Source of the DNA: Penicillium oxalicum
Taxonomy: Eukaryota; Ascomycota; Eurotiomycetes; Eurotiales; Aspergillaceae
DNA length: 64,000 nucleotides
Reading direction: 5' to 3'
Assembly (NCBI RefSeq): GCF_001723175.1
Contig: NC_064654.1
Coordinates: 744,001 to 808,000, forward strand
Shown here: in pieces, positions 34,008 through 45,338 of the stretch
How positions within the stretch are numbered: the stretch's first letter is position 1
How the letters are laid out: each line of letters opens with the position of its first letter
Made by a program: the position numbers and the translations under genes
Notes under the pieces: model-generated
Told to the model about the DNA's origin: nothing
What the model saw: only the letters and a program-made list of their open reading frames with translations
Database searches by the model: none

Positions 34008-36832
34008 GTGCATGTCGAGGAAAAATACCATAATCCATACATTTATTTTATTTTTACAAAATCACTGAAGCGGATCTCCAAGGCGATCACAACCCAAAAA
34101 AACGGTGTGTCTTTTTTTTCTAAAAAAAAAAAAAAGAAAACGAAAGGGAAAAAGAGAGCCAAAACCACCCAACAAGGTCGACCTGGGTTCCCGAGGGCTG
34201 GATTCATCAGCCCGCCCACCGCCAACATTCCTTCATCAACCTCCCCACGCGCCATACCCCTCCGCACCCTAGGTAATTCTCCATCCCAGTTCACGGCGCT
34301 GGACTCCGTCAGTGAAAAGGATCGTCGCCGTTCACACTCCTCGACTCGCTCCGGCGAGTCTGACTTCTCTATCTGGTCAGATACGGGAGATCTTGCCGAA
34401 CAGCTCGCCGAGGAGGATCCGTTAACGCAATCCCTCCGTCAGTCGCTCGATCACGACCATCGGGTTCGGCGAGGTCGGAGGAAAGCATCCAAGCGTGTCC
34501 ATTACGCTCCAGACTCCGAGTTCCCTCGCCATTCTCTCGATCCTGAAAAAGAACAGATTCCCATTCCAAATCCGCCACCGCGCCGGGTCCCGAAGATCGA
34601 GCGTCTCTTAGCTACCATCATGTCTCCTCGCGATGGGCGAAATGGCCTGTCCCCAACCCAGGGACTGGTGGGCAAGCCGTTGTTGTAAGTTTGGGACGGT
34701 TAGCATTCGACGTACCTTGGGCTGGCGCTTCTTTCCTGTCCTCTCACGCAGACAGGGACGGAAGGATGCCTCCAGATGAAGGTGGTCACGCTGGAGCTCC
34801 ATTGACTAACCACTCTCGATGCTCGCTCGTCGTAGGTACTTTACGAGTGTTTTTGTATCACTGGGCGTCTTTCTCTTTGGATATGACCAGGGTGTCATGT
34901 CCGGAATCATCACGTTCGTACTTTCCGTCCACGTTCTCCATCGGGCAGCACATACCCAAGAGACTTGTCATGACGATAACTAACTTTCAATGACAGGGGC
35001 ATTTTTTTCCGAGATTACTTTGGCCAACCGTCGCCAGCGACCATCGGAACCGTGGTAGCTATTCTCGAAATCGGTGCCTTCATCTCTTCGCTGCTGGTAG
35101 GCCGCATAGGCGATGTCATCGGTCGTCGTCGGACAATTCTTTACGGCTCCGCCGTCTTCTTCGTCGGTGGTGGTCTGCAAACCTTTGCTCTCAACATGCC
35201 CATGATGATGGTCGGCCGTGTCGTGGCTGGTCTTGGCGTCGGTGCGCTGTCCACCATTGTGCCTGTATATCAATCGGAAATTTCGGTATGCCAATGACCT
35301 AACCCCGACGGGCAATTTGCATGTGAACCTCTGGCTAACGAGCGGGGACCACAACAGCCTCCCCATAATCGCGGAAAATTAGCCTGTATCGAGTTTACAG
35401 GAAATATTGCCGGATATGCGACCAGTGTCTGGGTGGATTATTTCTGCAGTTTCATCGAGTCGGACATGTCATGGCGCCTGCCCTTGCTGTGCCAGTGTGT
35501 GATGGGTGCCTTGCTGGGCCTGGGCAGCTTGATCATTTGCGAATCCCCTCGGTAAGCGCACCGCATGGGACATTCCCATTCGAACGGCATTGACCCGGGT
35601 TTATTGGCTAACGATGTCCCTCCGTTCGGTGTTCCCAGATGGCTGCTCGACAACGACCACGATGAAGAAGGCATGGTTGTCATCGCCAACCTCTACGGCG
35701 AGGGTGACATTCACAATGACAAGGCGCGACAAGAATATCGTGAGATCAAGATGAATGTTCTCATGCAGCGACAAGAGGGCGAGCGATCGTACAGCGATAT
35801 GTTCAAGCGCTACTGGAAGCGAGTCTTCATCGCCATGTCCGCTCAGGCTTTGGCCCAATTGAACGGTATCAACGTGATCTCGTACTATGCACCCTTGGTC
35901 TTTGAATCGGCCGGGTGGAAAGGTCGCGCGGCGATCTTGATGACCGGCATCAACGGAATCAGCTACCTGCTCTCCACCGTGCCGCCATGGTACTTGGTCG
36001 ACAAATGGGGTCGCCGCCCTATCCTGCTCTCCGGTGCCGTGGCCATGATGATCTCCCTCTCCCTGATCGCCTACTTTATCTATATCGAGATCAGTGCAAC
36101 CCGTACCTTGACGGTCATCTTCGTGATGATCTACAACGCGGCTTTCGGTGCTTCCTGGGGACCGATCCCCTGGCTCTACCCCCCGGAGATTCTTCCTCTG
36201 AGCATTCGTGCCAAGGGTGCCAGTCTCAGTACCGCTAGCAACTGGGCCTTCAACTGGCTCGTGGGCGAGTTGACTCCTATCTTGCAAGGCCTGATCGGAT
36301 GGCGATTGTATCTGCTTCATGCCTTCTTCTGCGCGTGCAGTTTCGTGGTTGGTAAGGATCCCTCCCCTTTTCACATTTTAAATGGAGTGCGTTGGTGTTT
36401 GCCGATACTGACGGATTTCCCCCTCTTCCAGTCTTCTTCTTGTACCCCGAAACCAGTGGTGTTCGCCTCGAAGACATGAACGTTTTGTTCGGCGACGCTA
36501 CAACCGCCATGCCGACGCCCGTCACCGATGCCGAGCGCGGCTCGTTGATGGGCGGTGGCTCCCCTGTCCCCTCTCTTGACATTCGCCGGCCCTATGGCCA
36601 ATTCGGTGCCGATAGTGCCATTCCGGGGTTGGACATCGATCCGCCTTCCATGAGTGGCGATGGCTTCGCGAAATCTGGCCGAGCTGGGTCGCAAGCTGGA
36701 AGCCACCGTGGTGAAGGCATTGGAGGCTGGATCTCCAATATGGTCAACCGCCATCGTGGAGGAAGCACCAGCTCCCACAATCCGAGTCAATATCGACGAT
36801 TGGACCAAGGCGAGGATGTAGACGGCCACTAA
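34008..36832 (+). CDS. MFS sugar porter with long cytosolic N- and C-termini
   Basis: Six exons: start to 34684, 34836-34913, 34997-35285, 35358-35551, 35639-36351 and 36432-36832. The 12-helix core carries the sugar-porter marks: GRIGDVIGRRR after helix 2, GRVVAGLGVGALS in helix 4, ESPRWLL after helix 6, the QALAQLNGINVISYYAPLVF helix 7 block, DKWGRRPIL between helices 8 and 9, and PETSGVRLEDM after helix 12. Family members move hexoses, pentoses or polyols, usually with protons; the substrate here is unknown. About 200 residues precede helix 1 and about 130 follow helix 12, with Ser/Arg- and Gly-rich stretches that could be regulatory. The start is uncertain: ATG 34,008 gives 783 residues but passes through a poly-Lys tract translated from an A-run (about 34,123-34,165) that looks like leader DNA. 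The conserved-looking part begins near GRPGFPRAGFISPP (34,181). Confidence 0.88.
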
Positions 36833-38250
36833 GAGTGACATGAAAAAGAGCGAACCAGCCTTTGGCTGCCCTTGGCCGGTATGACATGCGACGTCTTTCT
36901 TGTTTCTCCGTCCTTTTATTTCTTGATTCCTCTCTTGGCTTGTTTTTTTTTGGTCGCATTTGCTGCTTTGTATGGAACCTTGGGTTTTGTTCTTGATTCA
37001 CAACACCCCCACCCTCCCTATATGTTCTATAGCATCATGATGTCCTTGATGCGCACCTTTTTTGCTCCCTCTTCCTCCTCTTAGAGGTTAATCATGCTGA
37101 CTGTCGTTCGAGTGTTTGTTTTTCTTTTTTTTTTTTTTCATTTTCCGGTTTTCACGTGTTTCCCTCCCTCCGCTTTGCCGGCCTGTGTATATTTGCCGAT
37201 CCGACCCCCTCTGTCCATGTCGAGTATATACACTTTTTGTCTTGAAGGGTACGGTGCTCAAATCTTTGGTCTTTTCGTACATTTTCATTGGGCATAGATG
37301 GGGGAATGGTGCATCACGCATTTCACATTCAGGCTCTCTTCGGGCGGAAGCAGTAGTTGATGATGTTCAGACTAGATGGCTGTGGATGACTGACAGAATT
37401 GAGGCATTGAACGAAGCTCAGTTTTAGACTCAATGCACGTGACTGACTTTTTTTTTATCGCCTTGGTGCCGAGCTGTCTTTGCTGGATGCCTTCGAAATA
37501 TAGAGGTCCAAGCTCAGATGCGGCTAAGTATAGGGCTCGGAGGCACAGGATAGTCACTGCCGCGTCAGAGATCCAGGATGAGTTCGTTCACAATTACTGA
37601 AAGTTCTGGAATGATATAGTCAGCCCATTTCAGCGCCCTATCATTCCTCGAAAACAAACGATTCCATCTTCATGGCCGTCAGCGGAATTAGAAAACACGC
37701 CATCGACTGGCCTGTCGGCGGCCTTGGGTGGACCCGAAAACGGCCCGTTGGCATTGGTGAGAGGCCCGTGGAGGGGGCCAAACCGGAAGTGGGCCAGTCG
37801 TGTTGATTCCTCGTGGACAATCTGGCCAGCTCGCCTTCTGATCTCAAGCCCCCGTCTTCTTCTCCTCCTCCTCCTCTGGATCTGTCGACTTTATTCTTTC
37901 GCTGTCTAACTTCTTTTCTCCCCATTTCTTCATATTTCTTTTCTTCCTCAGCTATCGGCCATTGTGCGGGTCATTTCCATTTCTGCGACTGTTTAGGGTC
38001 GCTATGATTCTTTAAACCCCCTTTCCTCCCACTCACTCTCGTTACGACATCCGACCACCGTGGTCCGTACAACATCGACATTCAATCTGCGTTGACTTGC
38101 CGCCGACTTACCTTATCGACCACCGATTGTCTTCTACCTACCAGACACCCCCGCCGATTCACATCTCGTCTCGTTGCCAATTGCGCTCTTTCATTCCCGT
38201 TTTCTTTTCCCCAAGCCACCGAGCCTAGTTGGGGAGCTTTGCAGATCGAT
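36833..38250. other. intergenic region, no gene seen
   Basis: 3' region of the sugar porter gene, T-rich around 36,890-37,200, then the promoter and leader of the mannosyltransferase gene from about 37,800, which is pyrimidine-rich. Open frames of 60-114 codons on both strands are unsupported. Confidence 0.5.
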
Positions 38251-40825
38251 ATGGACGCTGCTACCAGCACGGGCGCCAAGCTCGACGCCGATCTTCGTCG
38301 GCGAAATGTCCCTGACTCCGGAAAGGCCTCCACGACGACGTTGTTCACCGTCGAGCCGGATACGAAGAAGAACAAGAAGCCGGGCCAGGTAAATAAATGA
38401 TGCTCTGCGGGCACGCAGCAGTACAAGTACCTCAGAGAGTCATACTAACGGACAATCGGGCGAATCCTTAGTCCCCCTCGTACCTCCATGTCCTTTGCAG
38501 CTGGGAACCGATTATTGCCCCCATCATCCTGACGGCTTTGGCCTTGTTCACACGACTGTATCAGATTGGTCGCTCAAACATTGTTACATGGGATGAAGCT
38601 CAGTATGAATCCCTTCCCTCCCCTCCCCCCTTCTCCTTCGGGTATATTCCGGAGTGCGATATCTTGCGCAAAGAGCGGGACTGATACGAGACGTGTATAG
38701 CTTCGGCAAGTTTGGTTCCCACTATCTGAAGCGTGAGTTCTACTTCGACGTCCACCCTCCTCTCGGAAAAATGCTCGTTGGTCTGTCGGGTTTCCTCGCG
38801 GGATACAATGGTTCCTTTGAATTCAAGTCCGGAGAAAAGTATCCAGAAGATGTCAACTACACCTTTATGCGCGCCTTCAATGCCATGTTCGGTGTTGTCT
38901 GTGTGCCTCTTGCTTACTATACCGCTCGGGAGCTCAACTTCCGTCGGGCCACTGTCTGGCTGATCAGTCTGATGGTGTTGTGTGAGAATTCCTACGCGAC
39001 CATCTCCCGGTTCATTCTCCTCGACTCGATGCTGCTCTGCTTCACTTTCACCACGATGATGTGCTGGGCCCGATTCCACCGCCTGCAACGTGCCAGCTTC
39101 TCTCCCGAGTGGTGGCTTTGGCTGTGCCTGACCGGCTTCAGCATTGGCTGCGTCTGCAGTGTGAAGTGGGTTGGCTTTTTCTGTACTGCCGTCGTCGGAC
39201 TGTACACGGCTGAGGATCTTTGGAACAAGTTTGGAGACGTGAAGATGCCCCCCGTGAGTCGACCACTCCACGCCCTGATGCAATTTGACTGGACGTGCAA
39301 GGCTAACGTGTACTCCACCGCAGACGTTGTTGGCAAAGCACCTGTTCGCTCGCGTCGGTGGCCTGATCGTTATTCCCGTACTGGTCTACATGTTCTCCTT
39401 CTACCTGCATTTCACCGTCCTGTCCAACAGTGGTCCTGGCGACGCCCAGATGAGCTCGCTCTTCCAGGCTAATCTGCGCGGCACCGAGGTTGGCCGAGAC
39501 AGCCCACTCGAGATTGTTCATGGTTCTCGGGTGACCATCAAGAACATGGGCTACGGTGGTGGTCTGCTGCATTCCCATGTCCAGACGTACCCAGAGGGAT
39601 CCAACCAGCAGCAGGTCACTTGCTATCACCACAAGGATGCCAACAACGACTGGTTCATCTATCCCAACCGTAACGAGCCCGAGTACAATGCCGAGGGCGA
39701 CCTGAAGTATATCGGCGACGGTGATGTCATCCGCCTCATTCATGGGTCAACCGGTCGCAACCTCCACTCTCACGCCGTTGCTGCTCCGGTCACCAAATCC
39801 CACTGGGAGGTCTCTTGCTACGGAAACATCACTGTTGGCGATGACAAGGACCACTGGCAGGTGGAAGTAGTCAGTGATGCGGCTTCTCGCGACCGTTCCA
39901 AGATTCGTACCTTGACGACGGCATTCCGACTGCGAAACCCGGTGCTGGGCTGCTACCTGCGCGCAGGAAATGTCAACCTGCCTCAGTGGGGTTTCAAGCA
40001 GATTGAGACCACTTGTGTGAAGGAAAACAAGCCCAGTGATGTGTACACTCACTGGAATGTCGAGTCGCACACTAATGAGCGTCGTAAGTGCTGAATTGGT
40101 TTTTTTTTTCGCCCTCTCGCTCCCTTGTTTCGGGTGTGAGAACTTGCAGTAAGAGTGTCTCTGGACTAACGATGTTTTTAGTGCCCCCCGGTGATCCCGG
40201 TTCCTACAAGTCACCCTTCTTCAAGGACTTCATCCACCTCAATGTTGCCATGATGACCTCGAACAATGCCCTTGTTCCTGATCCCGATAAGCAAGATGAC
40301 CTGGCCTCGCAATTCTGGCAATGGCCCATTCTTAATGTTGGTCTCCGCATGTGTTCCTGGGACGATAACGTCGTCAAGTACTACCTCCTCGGTAACCCGC
40401 TCGTCTACTGGGGCAGTACCGCTGGCCTTGTTGCCTTTGGCATGATTGTCATCTGGTATCTCCTTCGCTGGCAGCGTGGGTACACCGAGCTGAGCCAGCA
40501 AGACATTGACCATATTCACTACTCCGGCATCTACCCGGCCATTGGGTGGGTTCTCCACTACATTCCTTTCATTGTGATGGCCCGTGTGACCTACGTCCAC
40601 CACTACTACCCTGCGCTCTATTATGCGATCATTGTCTTTGGATTCTGCGTCGACTGGGTGACTCGCCGGATCAACGCCAAGCTTTCGACAGTCGTGTATG
40701 CCGTTCTTTACGCCGCTACTATCGGTCTCTTCATTTACTTCAGAGCTATCGTCTTTGGCATGGAGGGTGATAATCAACAATGGGCTCATCTGCGCTGGCT
40801 GCCTGGATGGAAGATCTCCAATTAA
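38251..40825 (+). CDS. pmtA: protein O-mannosyltransferase, Pmt2 subfamily
   Basis: Five exons: 38251-38388, 38472-38602, 38701-39253, 39324-40083 and 40182-40825, encoding 741 residues, matching the family size. The first lumenal loop contains TWDEAHFGKFG with the essential Asp-Glu pair at residues 87-88, then REFYFDVHPPLGKMLVGLSG and YPEDVNYTFMRAFNAMFG. The WDEAHFGKFG and FYFDVHPPLGK wording fits the Pmt2 branch (PmtA in Aspergillus) rather than Pmt1 or Pmt4. A central lumenal segment with MIR repeats (GSRVTIKNMG, LHSHVQTYP, RNLHSHAVAAP) is followed by C-terminal membrane helices with HYIPFIVMARVTYVHHYYPALYYA. The enzyme transfers mannose from dolichol-phosphate mannose to Ser/Thr of secretory proteins in the endoplasmic reticulum, normally as a Pmt1-Pmt2 heterodimer, and is needed for wall integrity. 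Confidence 0.96.
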
Positions 40826-41099
40826 AAAGTGGGAAGGCAAATGGATCATGTCCACCTCCATGAGGAATCGGTTTGTTCTGTTGGGGGTTGATTTTCCGGC
40901 CTTGTTAGAGGGCCATGTTGCTGTATCGTTTGCCCCCCGTGCCCCGAAATGTGCCCTCGCTGGATCCAAAAGTTGGCATGCGACGACCGAAGTTGAATGC
41001 TATCTCACTTTCCAAGGAAGACCCATGTATTGCTTTTATTTTTTCCCCATGGATTTACGCCCTTGTCAAGAACATTTAATTTGAGTACTCCAATGGCTA

Positions 41100-41170
<71 letters not shown>

Positions 41171-41337
41171 GTGTGTGTGTGTGTGTCCTTTGTTTCAGAA
41201 GCGTTGGGAGTTATGTACATTTTGTTTTTCTTGCACAAACAGAGTGGCCTTTCAAGCACTTTGCGCCACCTCGTCACATGTAAAAGGTCTGTTCAGCCTC
41301 CATCAGAAATTATCAACCAATTTATGTGCTTCAAAGC
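40826..41337. other. convergent 3' region with microsatellites
   Basis: Lies between the stop codons of the mannosyltransferase (+) and Rab (-) genes. It contains a long (CT)n run and a (TG)n run, listed separately. No gene was seen. Confidence 0.6.
41104..41186 (+). repeat. (CT)n-(TG)n compound microsatellite
   Basis: CT repeats run without interruption from about 41,104 to 41,168, followed by TG repeats from 41,170 to 41,186. Confidence 0.98.
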
Positions 41338-42371
41338 TTAGCAGCAATTCCCACCCCACCCCCCGCCTTTGCGCATCGCATCGTCCATCCCCAACGTCAC
41401 CGTCCTAGGGATACCGCCTTGAGCACCACCTCCTGAAGCCCCGTACCCTTTCACTCCGCTCCGGCGATCATTCAAATCGTATCTGCCCGCTTCGATATTT
41501 CGGAAGATTCGCTCGGCAACTTCCAAAAACGCCCGCTCCACCCGTCCCCAGACTTGGCGCTGGTCTCCACGTATCGAACCACGTTGTTCATCCGACACCA
41601 CTCTTCGGCTTCTTTCTGGGTGACCTGTCTCTGATTGGAACTGGAACTGGAATCTGCCAAATCAGACTTATTCCCCACAAGAATCACCACGATTCCCTCT
41701 TCAGCAATCTGTTGGAGATCTTGCAACCACTGCGTACACGACACGAACGTCGCTCGGCGAGAAATGTCGAAGACAAGAAGGGCACCCGAGGCACCTCGGA
41801 AATAGGACCGTGTGATTGATTTATATGTTTCTTGGCCGGCAGTGTCCCAGAGGGACAACTTCATTCGTTTTTGGACCGGTGCTGGACCATCTTGGGGCTT
41901 CTTGCGCGGTGGTGTCGGTAGACCACCGGGGCTGCCCCCCGGGATGGCGGCGGAGGAGGGGGAAAGGATTGTCGAGTCCTCTGTCGAGGCATCGCCATCC
42001 TTGGTGCCGTTTCGGTTGCGGCTGCTGTTCATGTGGCCATCGTCATCCAACCCGAGTTCCAGCGAGGCAGGAGGTCCTACGGGGACGATTCTGGATCCAA
42101 ACTCGACGCCGATGGTGACATCGTGGGTCGGCGAGAACCGACCTTCGCAAAGACGTATCGTAAGCTACATGTATCACGTGCGAAAAGAGCGCGGGTGAAG
42201 GTTAGCCAGGTGAGGTCATCACAAACACGAGGGGGGCGGTCGCCCCCCTCGAGTTTCCCCAGAAATGAACTGTGACTTCCTTTATTCGGGTCAACTACTT
42301 ACACTTGACTTGCCCGTACCTGAGTCACCGATGCAGACAAGCTTAGCAATGTAATCCCATGGTTGTGACAT
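41338..42371 (-). CDS. Rab GTPase (Rab4/Rab2/Rab14-like) with switch insertion and a frame break
   Basis: Two exons (42371-42303 and 42164-41338). Read through a one-base correction, the protein has every Rab element: P-loop GDSGTGKSS, switch I THDVTIGVEFGSR, WDTAGQE, NKSD, ETSAK and a C-terminal Cys-Cys (GGNCC) for geranylgeranylation. SYFRGASGALLVFDI and TIGVEFGSR place it near Rab4/Rab2/Rab14, which act in endosomal and recycling traffic. About 55 extra residues, rich in Asn, Ser, Gly and Pro, lie between switch I and the WDTAGQE box. The frame breaks near 41,539-41,545: after ETSAKSGDG the reading frame runs into WSGRFWK and stops at 41,472, while VERAFLEVAERIF through the CC end is in the next frame, as if one G were missing from GACGGGTGGAG. 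Without the correction the prenylation signal is lost. Confidence 0.85.
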
Positions 42372-42858
42372 GGAGACTAAAAGGGTTGCCCCAAAAGTGA
42401 TCGTGAATAGATGTTAGGATGAGCTTTCGAGATGGGGCACGGGAGGACGGAGGACGGAGCGTCACCACCGACGGAGCTTATCAGCGCTTCTGGACTTTGT
42501 TATCGGCCCACCGCCGCCGGGAGCTCTTATCAGCTGAGGACTGGACACGGCTGAGTCAGCTATCGGGCTGGGGCAGCCTGACCGGGGCAGATGACGCTTG
42601 CATCACCTGAAGGGTTCCATTCGACTCGCGACTACTCTTCTTCAATCCTTTATCTTTTGTGCACACCACAAGATCTCTCCTTCGGTGCAGATATCCTCCC
42701 TCACCCCTTGTCTAGCTTATCTTGAGTCAGAGCTCTCCCTTGTTACTCAAACAATATACACGGATGTCGCAGTTCACCACAATATCCTCGATCTGCTCTC
42801 GCCCATAGACCTTCTACCCTCCTCCAGATTTAAAGCTCATTGATCCCGAGAGTGGGCC
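42372..42858. promoter_or_regulatory. shared divergent promoter, Rab / Pns1-like
   Basis: 487 bp between two diverging start codons. An open frame of about 80 codons at 42,598-42,843 lacks support. No TATA box is evident. Confidence 0.5.
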
Positions 42859-45338
42859 ATGTTCTCGGAATGTATGTATAGAACTGATGGGTCCTCCCCA
42901 ATTTACCCACACACCGACAACCACAACCACATCCACATCCACACCCGCAATCGCACCCACGACCACTCCCGATCTATAGCGAATTTGGATGCCTTGACTG
43001 ACTGTAGCTGTTTTTTGCCCGTCGGGGTCTGGCAGATGCATCACGATTTCTCGCTCAGTCCCAGTCGCGACTAGTCTCACGACCAGATGAGCTCCAAAGA
43101 GCAGGTCGAGCCCCTCCCAGCCAGCGGCAAGGCAGCACACGACAGCCATCGTCGCGGTCCTTCCTCCGCAGCGGTGATCCATATCGATCGGGCGCATCAC
43201 AGGTCTCCAACTTTCCATTTGCCTCTCGGGCATCTGCGCAGCCGGCGCCGCTTTTTTACAGTGCGACAGACGAATTCCGAGAGGAGGATGACGAGGCGGA
43301 ACGAGAACGGGAATATGCAGATCTTTATGCGTTGCAGCGGTCACGGCGACATTTTGGTGATAGCCACCTGCGAGAATCGTCCGAGAACGACGAGGACTCG
43401 GCTCAGTCTGCGGAACTCGACGAGGGCCAATCTCGGTATGTCGAGCGCCCTGGAAACGGGAAAGGGATCCGGAGTTCCTGGCGTGGAGAGAAGAGTATAC
43501 CTGCACCTCGACACTCTCGAATCGGGACCGTCGATGAGGCCGAGGAAGGAGATATACCCGCAGAGTACACCGCTAGACCTGGGAGCGGGAACAGTAGGGC
43601 GCGGGCTCATTTAGTGGAGGTCGGTCTGAATGATTCTCTCCAAAGTGGCCTGGACGATGCCGACCGGATGCCATCCGAGATGGCCGGAAATGAACCGCCG
43701 ATTCAACGATTTCGAGAACGACCCTCTGCCACAAATCAGGACTCGCTCTACGGATCCGACGACCCAGGGAGTCCGATAGAGCCGAACCAACCGTTCTTAT
43801 CAAACCCGGCAGCAGACTCGCGACGGCCCAGTTCTCAAAGCTCTGTCCCGGCTTCATTATCCCCGCTCACGTCCGAGACTATCGTGCACGACGCATTTTG
43901 GGGTCAACTGTTTATCATCGCGCTGGCCGGGCTATTGGCGACGGCGTTTTTGGTCTGGCTGCACACGTCTACTCCGTCCAAGGGTGACAAGTCCAAATGG
44001 GGAGATACAATCTACTTCACCGTGCAAGGGTCGTACTTTTTGCTGGGGATCTACACTCTGGTCTCGGTGTTTGTTTCCTTGATCTGGCTGGCTTTGCTGC
44101 GTTCTTACGTGCGGGCGTTGGTCTACATTGTCGTGGTCGCCGTCCCTGTCATCCTCTTTTCCTTTTCGCTATACCCTTTCATCTCGAGTTTCAAGGGCGC
44201 ATGGCACGGAGCCAGCCTTCAGGACAAGGTTATGCGGTGGGGCTCCCTGGTTCCGTTTCTGTTGGCGAGTCTGTGGATATACAACGTCTTTCGAGGTCGT
44301 CAATCAATCGGCAAAGCCGTCGGCATTCTCGAGTTCGCGTGTCGGATCCTCGCTGCCAACCCGGAGCTTTTGGCTCTTGGGCTCATCATTCTGGCCTGCG
44401 TGGTCTCCTGGACGTGGATCTGGATGCTCATGTTCACTCGGGTCTTCCTTGGCGGTCACCTGTCTGGGTCCAGATCTTTCATCATCGATCTGAGCAGTTG
44501 GTGGCTCGGGGCGTTCTTTGTGCTCATCTACCTCTGGTCCATCGGAGTCATCGCCGGTGTCCAACGCGCTGTGACCGCCGCCACCGTCAGTCAATGGTAC
44601 TTTCACCGTCTCGCCAGCCCAGCACCGACCTCGCGACAGATTGTTCAAGCTGCCGTTGTACACGCCACCACCACCCTCTTCGGAACCATCAGTCTCTCGA
44701 GACTGCTTAGTCTCCTCATCCGCCTTCCGCTCATCCTCCTCCCTAGTCGACTTTCCTCCATCATCAGCCTCTTCGCCTACTCCTTTGTTCCATCGCCCAT
44801 CGCATTTCTCACCCATCCTTTATCGCTGACTTATGCCGCAATCCACTCGCAGCCGCTGGGCGCATCTGCGCGCGGTCTCAGCCAAATGACCCTGCTTGCC
44901 CCTTCCGCCGCTGCCTCGACGACCACATCTCTCCACCCACGCGCCTACTCCCGGTCCCCAGGGTCCTCCTCCTCCCCCTCTCTATTCTCCTACCGTCTGT
45001 CCAAACTCATCCTCCATGCCACCCGATTCATCATGTCTCTCGCTCTTGGTTTCGGCGGATGGGTCACCACTGCTCGAAGCTTGAACACGACCGGTACCAT
45101 CCGGGGAAGTCTGTACGCCTACGTCGTCGGTCTGATTGCCGCGACCATCGGCTGGAGTGTTCTCGGCGCAGTTGAAAGCGTGATTGCCGATATCGTGGAT
45201 GCAGCGGTGATCTGCTGGGCCAGCGAGGTGGGTGTTTACGGCCGGGAGGCTCGGTATTGTCGAGAGGCCGGATGGCTATTTGGAGATTCGAATTCCGAGT
45301 TTCGTCGTGAGTATGGCTATGAACATGCAGAGGTTTAA
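42859..45338 (+). CDS. pns1: Pns1/CTL choline-transporter-like membrane protein
   Basis: Two exons in my model: a 13-nt first exon 42859-42871 (ATG TTC TCG GAA T) and 43036-45338, with a 164-nt GT-AG intron, encoding 771 residues. The joined N-terminus reads MFSEYASRFLAQSQSRL. About 270 mostly hydrophilic, Arg/Ser/Glu-rich residues follow. Then come about ten membrane segments, from DAFWGQLFIIALAGLLATAF to GSLYAYVVGLIAATIGWSVL, and the C-terminal VICWASEVG block typical of CTL/Pns1 proteins. The family is named for choline-transporter-like proteins. Yeast Pns1 is a plasma-membrane protein of uncertain transport activity, so the function here is open. A start at internal Met 43,332 would cut off a conserved-looking N-terminal region. 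The intron contains a CA-rich hexamer stretch (about 42,906-42,965). Confidence 0.85.

Noticed and set aside
35601..36374. 257-codon minus-strand frame
   Set aside because: Antisense shadow of the sugar porter exon 5; hydrophilic His/Asp-rich text typical of reversed membrane-protein code.
38600..39283. 227-codon minus-strand frame
   Set aside because: Antisense shadow of the mannosyltransferase exons.
40211..40969. 252-codon minus-strand frame
   Set aside because: Antisense shadow of the last mannosyltransferase exon.
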